A stretch of 64,000 bases of DNA from Scytalidium lignicola (Eukaryota; Ascomycota; Leotiomycetes). The stretch spans positions 1 through 64,000 of the forward strand of contig NCSJ02000018.1 of the NCBI GenBank assembly GCA_002812745.2. The letters run 5' to 3'. Both the position numbers and the translations under genes were made by a program. Shown here piece after piece: positions 21,148-33,699 of this stretch. Numbering within the stretch: the stretch's first letter is position 1; each line of letters opens with the position of its first letter. Under the pieces are notes generated by a model that had not been told where the DNA came from, did not search any database, and saw nothing but the letters and a program-made list of their open reading frames with translations.

Positions 21148-23937
21148 TTACATCGTCACACAGCCAATTCCATACATGGCTCGTTCCACATCCTTTTTAA
21201 CCTGATACCAGTCCGCTCTCCTTTCTGCAAATTCGTAGACTTCCTCTGCTCTAAATATCCCATGAAACCGATCCCCATCTGCAATGATGGTAGCCATCTC
21301 TTTAGCATGAGAGGGATCGATCAAATATATCTGGCTGAGCTCTCTCAGCGCCTTGAAATACTGCAGGAGGTCTTGATTCCTCAATGTCTGTATGTATACG
21401 AAGTAGAGATTCATGTCTGAAATCAACTTGATGGCTCCATCAGTACTGATTCTCTGCCGTTTCAAATGTTTGCACAATGCGGTAAAGAGACGAAGGCCAA
21501 CTTCTTGGTTGAAAACGTCAAGTGTATTCTTATCCGCACTGCCAATCAACATTTTAGTATGCGACTCTACTAGATTGACTACCTGGACCGCAGTCTTGGT
21601 GGGACCAATATCGAGATCTTTAGTTTGGCCGTCTAAAGACGTGACATTGTAGTCTATGGGCAACTGAGTTGTCGCACATATGAACTCCACTTCATCCATT
21701 AATACATCAATACCCTTATTCAAGCCTGCAGCCACACGCTCATCAAGCATCTGCTCGAATTTTTTCTTAGCAACCACAGCCGGGTCAAGGAAGTCATTTC
21801 GATCTGCAAGCTTTGTAGCCACTAGCTGCTGCTCATAGAAAACGTCTATCATTTGAGAAATCAGATCGCCAACATTCACCAGTTCTAAGAAAGTGATCAA
21901 GGGGGCTACACCCTGCTGGTGTTCGCTGACTTCCCGTGGATTGTATTTTGAAAGGTGTTCCACAGCTTTATCGAATCCAGTTTTTACATGTCTTCCCCCT
22001 AAGATCTGAAGGAGGATAACAAATATCGTTTCACACTGTTCCCTTGCCTCCTCACCAGTTTGACCTCCAAGTCGAACAAAGGGTGCTGCACGCTCAATAC
22101 TGGTTTTGGCGGCATGTGTAAGATCCAAAGCAACCTCAATGCTGAATAAAGATTTAATACCTTCTAATCGTGATGCCATAAGAGCTGCTTTAGCTGCGAG
22201 CTCATCTGTTGGGGCTTCCACAGGGAGTGGGGTTGACGCTCCAGCCTCGGTTGGACCTGGACCAGGCGTTTCCGGCCGTGAAGGTACAGGTGACACACCA
22301 ATACCCGGAGCTGGTAGGCTTTGCCGATTGTCTACCGGCTGAGTAATGGGTGCTTTGCTGGTAGTAAATGGCGAGAATGGTGATGATAGTGAGGATAGAG
22401 AGGATAGCGGCAAGCTAGGCAAAACATTGACGGGCATCATCACGACTTTCTTGAAAGAACTAAGAAAATCTTTCTTGTCCACCTGACGATTGAAACTTCC
22501 CATGAAAAAAGACTCAGTAGAGGCATCTTGCGCGGAAAGCTTGTTTTCCCAGTGCTCAACCTCTGTCTCCGCTAGTGTCTTGAAATAGTCAAGCTCTTCT
22601 TCTAGGTATAAATCCACATGAGGCTCAAACACCCTAGAAATAGTAGATTTTACCTGCCCCGGAAAATCATCTCCAGAATTTTTTGTGGGTTTCAGCGTGA
22701 AGGAGAATTGTATGCATTGTTCGAAAAGACCCGAAACTGCTTTCAAATACGATGGTATACTTCTTTCGTGCACTTCATCAAAAAGTGGAGTGACATATTC
22801 CATGAGAACATCCTCTCCTACCTTTTCTAACAGAATCTGAAGCACATTTTGCCCAATTGGAAAGACTCGGTCAATAATACCAGCCTGTTCGTTGACCTTG
22901 ACCGAAAGGTGGTCCAGGAATTCTCGTGACGGCTCAAGTGCTATCTCGTCAGATGACGCTTGATTTAAGCAATCCAATGAATGCCCCAGAAGCTCTCGTT
23001 CAGAAAGGAGAGGATTTTTCTGTACAAATAGCTCGACCGCTGCATGGCCCCCATTTAGAATACCCAGAACATGTGCGTATCGCCGCATTCTACCATCGAT
23101 GTCCCCAGCTTCGTAGCCATTTTCGAACTCTCTCAAAACAGCGTTTTCGAACACGCCAATGATACTGATCAATTTTTCCTCTCGTTGTCTCGCACTTTGT
23201 GCCCAATCACTTAAACTGAATATCTGTAACTGCGACAGCATCTTGGCTTGTTGTTCTGGCTCTCGGTAGACCCTGAATATAATCGGATCGACGTGACTCC
23301 TTGACTTGGCAAGATCATAGTAGAAAGGCGCCAGCGCCCCGTAAATTCTTCCATATTCCTCTCTTGCATGACCACGTATAGATTGGACTCCGGAAAACAC
23401 ATCCAGCAACGCTTCAGGATCTTGCATCGGCTTGCGAGCTATTGAATTAGATATCGGCATAGTTTCAAAGCCATCCATGGGGCCACCTGCGGCAGCATTT
23501 AAAGACATCTCAACAGACCGCTGATTTCGCTCCTCCTCTACTCCAGCATCGAAGATCGTAGTACTTGTCCCAGCGGCACCATTGATCCCACCACCTAGCT
23601 TCCCTGCCTGCTCCAGTGCTCGAGCTTTCATAAGATCTCTCTTCCGCTTCAAAGACTCCTCGAATCTCCTCCTCGCCTCACCCTCATTCCAAGCCCCCAT
23701 AATACTCAGTCTTTGCACCCATCTCGAATCCTCATACACCATTTCTCGCATTCGCCTTGAAGTACGTGCGAATGCCATCAAGTCGGAGACAGGAAGATAG
23801 TCCAGAATAGTAGACAGGATTTCGGCGGGAAGAGCAGGTTTGCTGCCAACCATCTGAGTCTCCCTAATGGTTGATAATATGCTCTTTCTGTTTGCACTCC
23901 CTGCCCCAACGACGGGGGCGCGCTGAAAATTCGACAT
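21148..23937 (-). CDS. RCY1: Recyclin-1, F-box protein of endosome recycling
   Basis: Single exon of 929 aa, starting at the ATG at 23937 (MSNFQRAPVVGAG); the frame is open to another ATG at 23988 that would add 17 residues. An F-box is seen at about residues 35-75 (LPAEILSTILDYLPVSDLMA, then RMREMV...WVQRL). The remainder is a long helical Sec10-like tether region, with a Ser/Pro-rich insertion in the middle (about 520-610). The C-terminus is Cys-Val-Thr-Met, a CaaX box. Yeast Rcy1 recycles proteins from early endosomes to the Golgi and plasma membrane and also carries a C-terminal CaaX motif. The 3' end is convergent with KIN28, 179 bp away. Confidence 0.93.
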   Translation of the reverse strand: MSNFQRAPVVGAGSANRKSILSTIRETQMVGSKPALPAEILSTILDYLPVSDLMAFARTSRRMREMVYEDSRWVQRLSIMGAWNEGEARRRFEESLKRKRDLMKARALEQAGKLGGGINGAAGTSTTIFDAGVEEERNQRSVEMSLNAAAGGPMDGFETMPISNSIARKPMQDPEALLDVFSGVQSIRGHAREEYGRIYGALAPFYYDLAKSRSHVDPIIFRVYREPEQQAKMLSQLQIFSLSDWAQSARQREEKLISIIGVFENAVLREFENGYEAGDIDGRMRRYAHVLGILNGGHAAVELFVQKNPLLSERELLGHSLDCLNQASSDEIALEPSREFLDHLSVKVNEQAGIIDRVFPIGQNVLQILLEKVGEDVLMEYVTPLFDEVHERSIPSYLKAVSGLFEQCIQFSFTLKPTKNSGDDFPGQVKSTISRVFEPHVDLYLEEELDYFKTLAETEVEHWENKLSAQDASTESFFMGSFNRQVDKKDFLSSFKKVVMMPVNVLPSLPLSSLSSLSSPFSPFTTSKAPITQPVDNRQSLPAPGIGVSPVPSRPETPGPGPTEAGASTPLPVEAPTDELAAKAALMASRLEGIKSLFSIEVALDLTHAAKTSIERAAPFVRLGGQTGEEAREQCETIFVILLQILGGRHVKTGFDKAVEHLSKYNPREVSEHQQGVAPLITFLELVNVGDLISQMIDVFYEQQLVATKLADRNDFLDPAVVAKKKFEQMLDERVAAGLNKGIDVLMDEVEFICATTQLPIDYNVTSLDGQTKDLDIGPTKTAVQVVNLVESHTKMLIGSADKNTLDVFNQEVGLRLFTALCKHLKRQRISTDGAIKLISDMNLYFVYIQTLRNQDLLQYFKALRELSQIYLIDPSHAKEMATIIADGDRFHGIFRAEEVYEFAERRADWYQVKKDVERAMYGIGCVTM

Positions 23938-24505
23938 TGTGCTGCACTTGGTAGATTCCTCGAGGAATGAGCGATTATTAGGTATCACCGAGACAACATT
24001 TTAGTCAAAGGGCGACCTAATAGGAACATATATGCCTCCTATATAGGGTTGCAAATTCATATCATATAGCCACCGTTGAAACAATTGTAGATGTCATGAA
24101 CGGGTAAACCTCGCTAAATAAGCCAAGGCAAGGCTGAAGCAATAAGTACACGAGGCTGATTACCACCGACAACAACTCTAATGCATTAGTACGTTGTCTG
24201 TTAATTAAATCTCTTCACTGAATTATGGTATATTTTTATACTGTATGTCTGTAAAAGTTCGACTCTATGGCAAGACTTGTCATATTTTCCGGCCGAGCAG
24301 TCCATTTGCGAATAGGCCGGACCAACGGTGAATAAAGACCATTCAGCATTAGGCCCAACCACGAACTTAAATACGTAAGTACTATAACTACCAATTCAAT
24401 TTAACTAACTTTATTATGCTTATGCTTTTCATAGTTAGCGATTATTTCAGAGACCAAATATTACATATATATCTAACCAAATTCCTAAGGCTTAACATAT
24501 CAATA
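23938..24505. other. Intergenic region between tandem RCY1 and helicase genes
   Basis: 568 bp, AT-rich. Presumably holds the RCY1 promoter and the 3' region of the helicase gene. No other feature is seen. Confidence 0.5.
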
Positions 24506-27500
24506 TTACTCTTCAGTTGTTAAATCCTCTACATCATCTTCCAAAGATTGTCGTGCTTCGGCTGCCTCGCTGAGAAGATGCCTCCTAACCAAAGGATCAG
24601 ATCTTATCGCAGCACTTCCAATCGGCTGTGAGACGTTCTGTCCTGTAGTCCCGAATAAACAAACCCACAAGTCGTCTTCTTTTACCATTTCTCCTCCCTT
24701 AGTTCCTTTGGTCAATAAACCAGCTAGTGAAACTTGCTGTAACTCCATTGAATTTGCCGCTTCCAAATTACTAGCTACCAAGTCTTCTGGAGTTGATTCT
24801 TTTGATTTTCCCTTTCCTTTATATTGTGTTCGTCCCATATGTTCCATGCGTCTATTCACAGATAGTTGATAAATCGATTGCTCAACAGTAGAATCAATAA
24901 GGTACAGCCAAACGTTGGTCTCCTGTTTTTGTCCAATACGATCAACTCGAGCAATTGCTTGAAGTTCGATAGCGGTGTTCAGTAACGGTTCGCAAAGAAA
25001 GACGTGATTAGCATTCACAAGATTAAGACCAGAAGAATGCGCCCGCGCATGCAGCAAGAAACATTCAATAGCAGGGTTTTTCTTGAACATCTCGATACCA
25101 TTAGGTTTGTCAACAGAGGTATAATTGATCCGGAATGTCTGAAAAGCGCGGCCAAGAACGTCAAGAAAGTCTTTAAACTGTGAGAATATGATGGACTTTG
25201 CTCCTGGATCGGACTCTCGTAACCAGATGAGATGGCGTGCCAGAGTGTCTATTTTAGTAGTGAAACTAGGCCCATCAAGTTCGACATTTTTAATCTCGGC
25301 GAGCTTATTTTTGCTCAACTCGGAATATATTGCAGTCTTTCTGGAAGTGGAAGTTGGAGAGGATCGTTCCTGATTTGGTTCGTGCACTTCTTCGGTATGT
25401 ATAGTGAGTTCTTGAGGCTTGTAGGTAATTTCATGTAAATCTGCCTGGATTAACTTGCGTTTGCAAACAGGACAATTGTGGTGTGCTAAATAAGTCAGCA
25501 AGACTACAGGTAACATAAGATACTATCCAAGACTTACAGCGCCACCATTGGTTAATACAATCCTTGCAAAATTGATGGCCACAAACCGTGAGAGCACCAA
25601 CTTCGATCGTTTCTCGACAAATCACACATAGTCGTTGCTCCGCCTCATTTGTAGCTTCCATCTTCAAGTGCAAAAGGTACCTCCTCTTGGATTTTGCGGT
25701 TGCAATTTTACGAGCCAGCCGTGCCTCCTCTTCCAACAGTTTATTATAAGTTGCATCCGAGTGAGAACCTTCGTATGGTGCGACCATATCCGAAACTTCT
25801 TGAAGCTGACGGTAATACTCGAGTCTGGTGTTCATCACATTTGTAAAGAGTTCAACTTCTTTCTCAAGTGCTAGATTCGCCTTGGTCTGCTCGGTCAGTT
25901 GCTTTTGGGTAATCTTTAGTTGATTATCGACAATTGCGAGCTCATTCTCAGCGCGGCGATTACCATTTGTAGCATCGATCCGAAGAGGTGAAGCTATCCC
26001 TCGTAACTCACTGATAATTCCCCTGATGGAGCCCATTTCCTTTGAAGGTCTGAGCTGCTGCCTTGTAGTTAAAAGAGCGATTGTCTTTTCAGGAAATGCT
26101 CCCTCTCCATCTTTGGCGAGCCGAAGGGAAGTCTTTGCTTCATGCTGCACAAGTTGGTTTACCTGTCCAGTAAGGACATCATGGCGATCAGCTATTACTG
26201 TACGTAAAGCCTGAACATATACCATAACTTCGTCTTGGGTTTTCGTTGACTCCTCATACTCGTCTCCCGTAATTTCAACCCCTTCATCTTCGTCAACTAG
26301 AGCCCGCAAAAGAAATTGGATAGTTTGCTCGCGCCACTCGTCGAGTTGATTCGCTTGAGCATCCAAAGCAGACCCCAATTCATCAAGGCGTTCCATGATT
26401 CGGCGGCTTTCTATTCCACCAACGGGAGTAGTTGATGGAAATTCTGGAATTTGGACGAAATCTTGAGCTGTAGCTTTCTTTGCAATCGTCTTCATGAGCT
26501 TATTTGCCTTTCGAAAGATCTATAATCGACGAATTGGTTAGTCAACGAATGCAACAGCTCTACACCCTTTCACATCCAAATTAGCAGGGATATTTCGATG
26601 CACTTACCTCCTGGAGAATCTCTTGTCTCAGCCTCTTCGCTTCCTCGTAGCCCTCGGTCTCAAGTTTCTCGAGTTCTTGAAATTCAGGAGAATCTGGCTT
26701 CGTCATCTCTTCATCTGATTTTATTTGGAAATAAGCATTGGCTCGAAAAAACTTTGCTATATGTTCAAGTTCAAGAGCTGCTCGTAATCGATTTCGAAAC
26801 ACTCCAACTCGTGACGTTGGGTCAACTCTAAGATGGGACTTAGTCAAGAATACTAAAAATAAAATTTGCAGATACTCACTCATCCTCAGCATCAGAACTC
26901 TCAGTATCTTGCATAGATATACTCCGACTTTCACGAATTGAGCGAGTCTTCTGCTCAGAAAGACTCTCTGAGCGCAGCTGCTCTCGACAGTCCTCCACAA
27001 TGGCGTGAGCTTCACCACACACCTCTTCCCAAATAGCTAGCGCTGTCTTGACCCGAGGAGAGTTTTCAAAGAACTGGCCCCTCTTAAGCTTTGTGAGGAG
27101 CAGAGACCGTTGGTCGGCACGAATGTTAACATCCGTTTGCTCCGTCATCGCCTCTAAGACTTGATCAACCGTTCGTAAGGGGCCATCCTTGTAACCTAAA
27201 GCACGTCGATTCCTCCCACCAACTTCTGGATGTAAAGCAGTTTGTCGAAGTCGCACTAACCAAGATCTCATCTTCTCAACAATTTGTGGTGCATTCGCAT
27301 CCCAGTCATGACCAAGAGGAGAGCCATCAGTGTCTACGCCAATATCTTCACACATCTGAGAAAACAGTTCTTGGTAGTGTTGTTCTTCGATTGGAGTAAA
27401 TGGTATGGTTATTACATACCGCCTCTGAGGAGGAAGTCGAAGTTCATCTTTGACACTCTGCTTGCTGTGACGTAGGGCTATCTTCTGGAAGAGCTTTTGG

Positions 27501-29239
27501 AACTCTATTTTATGTGATTTAATGAGTGAAAGCCAGGTATGTTTCGTTGTTGCATAGGGAGCATAACGCAAGAAAATCAACAAGCCCAGAAGATCATTCA
27601 CATCCTTCCTAACCGGAGTGCCAGTAATGCACCAGGCGTTGATACGTGGTATTAATCTCGCGACCAGCGCTGCGTTACTTACACCACTTTCAATCATCTG
27701 AGCCTCGTCCATGCAAACTCTCCACCATGATAATTGTAGGAGAGGAGATTTTGGTCGGGGATATTTTGGCGCATGACGAAGTGATTTCTCTGGATTTAGT
27801 TTGGTATAATTAACCTCCCCTGCGATAATTGGGTATGTGGTGACCACAACATCTGACTTGGCCAGATCATCAACCAGTTCAGCAACCTTCTCTGCCTCGC
27901 CGGCTTTAATGCCTTCGTATCGAAATACCTTTAAACTTGGTGCATGTTTGTTTAACTCAGAGATCCATTGCTGTAAAATGGATGGAGGGGTAATAATGAG
28001 TGTTGCAGAGGTAGGTCTCAGCTCTTCGGAGAGGTACGTGTCGAATACAGAATCTGATTCTAGTAACCGCTTATGGAGTGTAATAAGAGAGATAATCTCA
28101 ACTGTCTTTCCAAGGCCCATTTCTTCTGCAAGAATGCCACCTTTAAGGCTGTTCTCTGCAACTTGAAACGGCTTAATGTCCCTCGTGACGAGACCAAACA
28201 GGTGACTAACAAAACACGGCTTGCCACATGCATCAACAGCATTGATGAATGATGTCGGTAAACGTTTATCATCTCCAGTCTCCGTTCCATGCACTTTACC
28301 GTCACGTTTAGACCACTCCGCACCCTCATGTTGCAATAGCCACTGGACAGCTCTCTTCTGGAACGGATAAAGCTGGCTATCTAATTCAGGGGTCTCCAGA
28401 GCCTCCACTGTTTCATCGTTCTTCTCTGTACGGTGGACGCTTTGATAGAAATCTTGTGGAGACCATGACTGAGTGTTAATAGTATTTGAATCGGGGAAAT
28501 AGGCCTTTAATAATCGTAACAGTGCAGGAGGTTTGGAATTTTTCTCAAAGACAGAGTATGGGGATATCGTAATAGCCCACTTCACAGTGAAGACTAGTTT
28601 TATATGATCCAATCCATCTTCTGAAGACAAAACAAGATCGAAATCAGTCCAAAACTTGCCCTCGCCTTTCGACCATTTCTTCCCATCCCGGTGTACGTCA
28701 ATGGCGATACCAAGGTCCTCCACTGCCAAGCCTTCCGATGGGATAACAAAGCTACAGATAACCTCCTTTGAATTCTGTCTGATCTGGATGATGTTTCTGC
28801 GCCAGCTCGCATTCCAGTATATATGTGGTTGCAGGTTCTCCTTCCTTAGAGGGGTATCAAAGCTAGCCAGCTTAGAACTTATACACTTTATTTCCAGTGA
28901 GCTCTGTTTGACAACAATATGATCAATTGTTTTCTTTCCTTTATCAAATTCGGAACCCAAAGTCACGTCGTCGTCGTCCGTAATCTTCCTTTTCTTTCGA
29001 GGTGGTTCACCGGTCTCACAAGGTTGTGTTACATATATGATCAACTCGTCAGGTAGTGACACTGGGCTAGGAAGTGTAGGACTAGGTGGACAATCTTGTC
29101 CCCAGAATATCTGAGGCTGGTCCAAGCTGGTACGTATTGCACTGGTACTTGGTCGTGCAGCTTCATCTTCAAGATGCCTTGATTGCATGCCGTGATTTGG
29201 CGCAGTGCCAGAAAGGGTAGACCTTATTCGGGGTCTCAT
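24506..29239 (-). CDS. IRC20: SNF2-family helicase with RING domain (SHPRH/Irc20-like)
   Basis: Four exons, complement(join(24506..25485,25538..26519,26608..26827,26880..29239)), 1513 aa. The start MRPRIRSTL is at 29239. The N-terminal SNF2 ATPase lobe has GGILAEEMGLGKTVEI (Walker A), a DEAQ box (VCMDEAQMIESG) and ITGTPVRKD. A helical insert with coiled coil follows, then a RING finger (LCVICRETIEVGALTVCGHQ, FCKDCINQWWRSHHNCPVCK; about 1165-1205), then the second helicase lobe (SIIFSQFKDFLDVLGRAF, SSGLNLVNANHVFLCEP, AIARVDRIGQKQETNVW). This split arrangement defines the SHPRH/Irc20 group of ubiquitin ligases linked to DNA damage tolerance and recombination. The intron at 25486-25537 falls inside the RING; its splicing restores the histidine and last cysteine pair. 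Confidence 0.93.
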
Positions 29240-29666
29240 ATCTGAATCAACAAAATGGAGAAGCTCAAATTTAGAGTGAATGAACGATGGAATAGAATAG
29301 TGATGAGATAAGGATGATTCTGTCGCAAAAGCGACAGATGGAAATAGGAAGAGGAGAAAAGAGTAATTGCGAATCAAGAAGGCAATTCAAAGGCGATCTA
29401 CGAAAGAGGGTATGGTAGCCTTGCCTATCCTTATCGGTCTTATCGCCATATCCGACAAGGCTTGGCACATCCACGTGATATTTCGCCTATATTGGGTTAG
29501 AGTGNTTTTTTTGTTCCGTACTCCGTTACTGGGGAATAAAGTTCCTCGCAACATTCCTTAGCGATCTTGGATGAGAAATTACGGGTTCTGTCTTTAGACC
29601 GGTATGTCATTCTAAGATCTTGCAGCAAATGCCATTGTGCTAATATATAAAACAGTGATATCCAGG
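29240..29666. promoter_or_regulatory. Divergent promoter region helicase/mS41
   Basis: 427 bp, with an N beside a T run at 29505. The frame of the helicase gene stays open upstream into a hydrophobic stretch, which I take as leader rather than coding. Confidence 0.4.
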
Positions 29667-30371
29667 ATGATTGTCAAACGCGCCCCATTGAGGGCTATCC
29701 CATCCTTTCTTTTACCATTTTCCCAACCGCCTTCATCCTTCCAAGCACGATGGCTTCACCATCGTATGCCACAACCACCAGTGCCTTCCCCGACGCCTTT
29801 TGTGCCTGATCCTGAGACCTTTCTCACTCTCATTGGACGCAAGTTGAGTCAGCATGCTTCGAAGATACCGTCCTGGGAAGCGTTATTCTCCCTGACTTCA
29901 GCTCAACTTAAAGAGCTTGGAATTGAACCTCCACGAAATCGGCGATACCTATTACGATGGCGAGAGAAGTTTCGCAATGGGCAGTACGGGATTGGAGGGG
30001 ATCTCAAACATGTCGATAACGGAATTGGAGAGCTTCGAGTCGTAGAGGTACCTAGCCGCACCGGGTCTGGAACGGCTACAGCTACGGCTTCAGCAGGAAA
30101 TCGTAAGGTGGTAGTCAATGTGCCAGTTGGGGGCAGTGCTCCAGATATTTCATCAGAAACAATAGTGCCAGTTAAGGGAGTGCAGGTTAAGGGGGCTCAT
30201 ACAATTGTGGGTCCACATGTCCAACCTATCCAGGGCGGTCGTGGAGCCAGAATTCACATCAAGGAGGGCCTTTGGGAAGATGTCCGAGGTCGAAAGATCG
30301 ACGGAGGAGAGAGGAGACGGGCAGAAGTACGATCCAAGCGGAGGGCAGAAGAGAGACGTGCTACCAGATAG
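29667..30371 (+). CDS. FYV4: Mitochondrial small-subunit ribosomal protein mS41 (IGR domain)
   Basis: Single exon, 234 aa, from the ATG at 29667 (MIVKRAPLRAIPS). A mitochondrial presequence (Arg/Ser/Phe-rich, about 1-35) precedes the IGR motif domain: ETFLTLIGRKLSQHASKIPS, WEALFSLTSAQLKELGI and PPRNRRYLLRWREKFR (about 52-105). The C-terminal half is a less conserved basic extension ending in a Arg/Glu-rich helix (about 205-234). IGR-domain proteins are components of the fungal mitoribosome small subunit. An ATG 30 nt upstream is in frame, but its peptide is not presequence-like. Confidence 0.88.
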   Translation: MIVKRAPLRAIPSFLLPFSQPPSSFQARWLHHRMPQPPVPSPTPFVPDPETFLTLIGRKLSQHASKIPSWEALFSLTSAQLKELGIEPPRNRRYLLRWREKFRNGQYGIGGDLKHVDNGIGELRVVEVPSRTGSGTATATASAGNRKVVVNVPVGGSAPDISSETIVPVKGVQVKGAHTIVGPHVQPIQGGRGARIHIKEGLWEDVRGRKIDGGERRRAEVRSKRRAEERRATR

Positions 30372-32918
30372 TTAACAAGTGTCGTCAAATGTAAATTATC
30401 GTGGCTGTGCTTTCGGGTACACACACGAGTTGGGATGACGGCCGCGGACGAAGGAAGGGGCTCGGCTCCTCATCCGAACTACATCACTATGAGAGGGCTG
30501 CAAGGCCTTGACCAAACTTAAACGAAAGGAANTTTTTTTTGAGATGTCGAGCGAGGCTGTACCACCACGAATTAGAAACCATAGGATAGATGTGTACAAT
30601 ATGTAAATTTACTAGTACTAGCAGGATTGTTGATGTCAACGCAAGGTGGCAAACCAAGGGAATATCGGCGTGAGCGGGTCGAGGAATCAAGCTTAATTCC
30701 AGCCCTAAGGAATTCTAGCTTTTTCTTGATGTGCGTTCTAATTAGATATCGGAATCATCCGCCTTGCGATGTTGTACAGCAGATAATTAGGCACTTTAGG
30801 GTAGGTACCGGATGTATTGCTAGCACACTAAATCCATCGCCGTCCGTGTGTGGCCGAAATCACTCAGATCATCTGAACATTTTCTTTGTCGTCATGCGAT
30901 GATCCAGCTTCCCCAAAGCAGCACTTTTGCTGGAACCACAGGCCCGGAAATTCAAAGTGCCATGCCCTCCCCACGCGAACTCGCGGCAGTTTATAGGCTA
31001 CCGGAGGTGCGTATGCTTTCGTCGACGTAGATCGGGCGGTCCAACGCCCACCTTTGCGGTCCCCGTCTCTCAACCCACACGGGCTTCTCGTAACCAACCC
31101 ATTCACTTTTCCCACATTGCATACCAAGCTCCCGACGGCACAGGGCCGCTGATATCATTTGCATCTTGGGAGCTCATCGGCGAGAAGGAGGGTTTGGGAC
31201 CATTGAGGCTGGAATGGCAGTGCGCCTTCCATGGCTGTGCAGCAAGAATCGGAGATGAGATTGCACCGATTATGCTGCAGGTTTGTGATCTGATATGATA
31301 TCCAGCTCCGAGAAGGGTGAAGAGAGCTGGAGGAGATTGCGAATTTGTTGATGAATGGATGAGGTGTTCCAGTCGCAATGCCATACGCAAGCTATTTCCC
31401 AGCCAGTTGAAGCCGTATAGAGGACGTGATGGCTGGCCCAGAGTGACGAGGGTGCGGCACAGTTTGGGGCTACAAGAGTACGCGGACTCAAATCATTCTC
31501 CAGGCAGGCAAACGAAGCCAGAAGCCAAAGGCCAAAAGCAAGAAGAGTCAGTGCTAGAGAGAGAGACATAGCCGTCGCGGACCGAATGCGAGCCCAAGTC
31601 ACTGTTTGTAGCGGGATATCACGAGAGCTACGGGTATTGGCAATGGTAAGGCCCCTTTGGCCAAGTCGAGCATTTCTCGGGATGCGAGAATATCACGAGT
31701 TGAACATGGACTTCTGGATCTAGACAACGGTTAACCTATTCCTCAAACTGAATTTGATATTAATGCCTCTCTTCCTGCCTTGCTTTGCCTTTCTTACCTA
31801 ACCAAAAACTGAATGCCTTGTGCTGCCTTGGAGTTGCCCTCGTGGGTGAAGTCCGGGAGCAGCGTGGGATCGCGTAATCAGGCCTGTGGTGACTCAAGCG
31901 GAGTGGCCTGGCTGGGGGAAATTGTTTGACGGGGCCAGCGCTAATGTTTATCCGCAAGGCAACAATCGACTCCTCCATGCAGGTACCACTCATCGATGCT
32001 CGGCAAACCGTGCAAATGACTGTCATTTTGTAGTGAGCCACGAGAACCTGTACCAAAAGGTACCAAATTTACTCAATGTATCCCAATGTATCCAATGTAC
32101 CTTCCGGACAAGCCAGCGTTGAATCATACCTGCCCGCTAACGTGCTTCCTGCTGCCACATACTGCTTAGACCCCTGGAGAATTCCCTTTTCTTGGCAGGT
32201 TATTGGGGCTCACGGGCTTGAGAAATCTCCCGCCGTTAACTTGTTCAAGTTCAGTCCAAGGCATCCAGTCGCATGGCTTTCATCAAGTGCAAAATGTCTC
32301 TTCCCGAATTCTTCCCCACACAGCATTCCTGCCTTCTCCTTCTCCCTCTCCCCTTGCTTGTCCCTCGGTGGCTTCCAGACCGGATCCAGAAGAGCATACA
32401 ACTCCTGGCTATAGGTAAGGTCACACGCTTTGCTCCTGCCAATCATCATGGCCCCGCGCTGAGGCTGCCTTCGGTCCTCAAGGCAGGCCTACTCTCAGGG
32501 CTCCTCTTCTACTACTACTCCATCTCTACAAATACCTCTTTACTATTCTCTACCTTTTTATCTATCTCACTCTCACTTTCACTCTTCGCTATATTCAGAT
32601 TCATATCCATTCCATACTTTTATATCAACCTTGCAAGACTACCATTGGATAACTGGCACCATATCAGTTGAGGGGGGAATTCAGTTATAGCCGCAGCACG
32701 CTTATATATGAACTCCATTACCATAGCCTCCTTCCACAGACAACTTCCGTCATTGCTCTACTGTGTTTGACTTGCACCGTACGGCCTGTCTCGATTGACT
32801 GACCTCCTTTTATATCTGGCAACTGCATTCTAAAAGTTCCCAAGCCCAAGTCCAAATCCAAGTCTGCCGTTTAATTGTAGCTACAATCGAAGATTCATGC
32901 TGTCGGTTTCCATGGTAG
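30372..32918. other. 2.5 kb gene-poor region upstream of the bZIP-like gene
   Basis: No recognisable coding region on either strand. An N lies beside a T run at 30532. The segment 32310-32600 is markedly pyrimidine-rich on the + strand, as often seen in leaders and promoters of fungal regulatory genes. Probably a long promoter and 5' leader for the gene at 32919. Confidence 0.45.
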
Positions 32919-33699
32919 ATGTCGGGCAATAGGGACTCGGAGACAACCTATGAGAGTGACAGTACAACAGACGCCGCCGAAGAGCAATCTATACACGGTA
33001 TCCCAAGAATCACGCTTAACGATACTGATCAGAACCCAATCCCCGAGTCTGAATCTGAATCTGCATCTGAATCCGAATCCGAATCTTCAACGGAAAAGGA
33101 GATGTCTTCGTCTTCACACCGATCATCTTCACATCACCATGGTTCAAGCCCTCCATCCAAGGGCAAGGGCAAGTCCTCGTCCTCGTCCTCATCATCTAAA
33201 TCAAAACCCAAGAAGGACGATTGGTCCGAGATTACGGACCCTGAAGAGAGAAGACGCGTTCAGAATCGAATTGCACAACGAAAGTTCCGTACGTGACAGT
33301 TCCTTTCAGATCTAAATCCACAAATGCTAACAAAGGGTTATAGGGGATAAAGCCAAAGAGGCAAAAGAACGTCTAGAACGGGAAGAGAGGAATAAAGCTC
33401 ATGCTGGAAGCGCATATCATACTCCTGACCCTGGAGATATCGGCACGGATGACGAGCTTTCTGGGCTGCCGTGGGGCTCCTTGAGCTTAAAGCATGTTGT
33501 CGAGAAAGGCAAAGCAAAAGAATACTCCTCCCGACACGGTTCTCGGAGGGACGATACTGCAACCTACTACAGTACCCAGGAGACCAAATACGAAGAAGGC
33601 CAGTACGAGGCAGATACATCATCATATTACTACGATAGAGAGGCAGGATACGGCAGCGGCAGCGGCAGCGGAGATGGACGCAGGAGTGGTTCTCGCTAG
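32919..33699 (+). CDS. bZIP-type basic-region protein with a very short zipper
   Basis: Two exons, join(32919..33288,33344..33699), 241 aa. The intron (GTACGT...ATGCTAAC...TATAG) splits an arginine codon of the basic region. The N-terminal 100 residues are acidic and Ser-rich (Glu-Ser repeats, poly-Ser). The DNA-binding region is EERRRVQNRIAQRKFRDKAK (about 108-127), with the NRIAQRKFR signature of fungal AP-1-like bZIPs. After it there is only about three helical turns (AKERLEREERNK) before a Gly/Pro-rich break, so a normal leucine zipper is missing. The C-terminus is rich in Tyr, Ser and Gly. It is likely a transcription factor, but dimerisation is unclear. Confidence 0.85.

Noticed and set aside
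28060..28329. Antisense and shadow ORFs inside the helicase, RCY1, APL5 and YOR1 genes
   Set aside because: They lie opposite to or out of frame with strongly supported coding exons.
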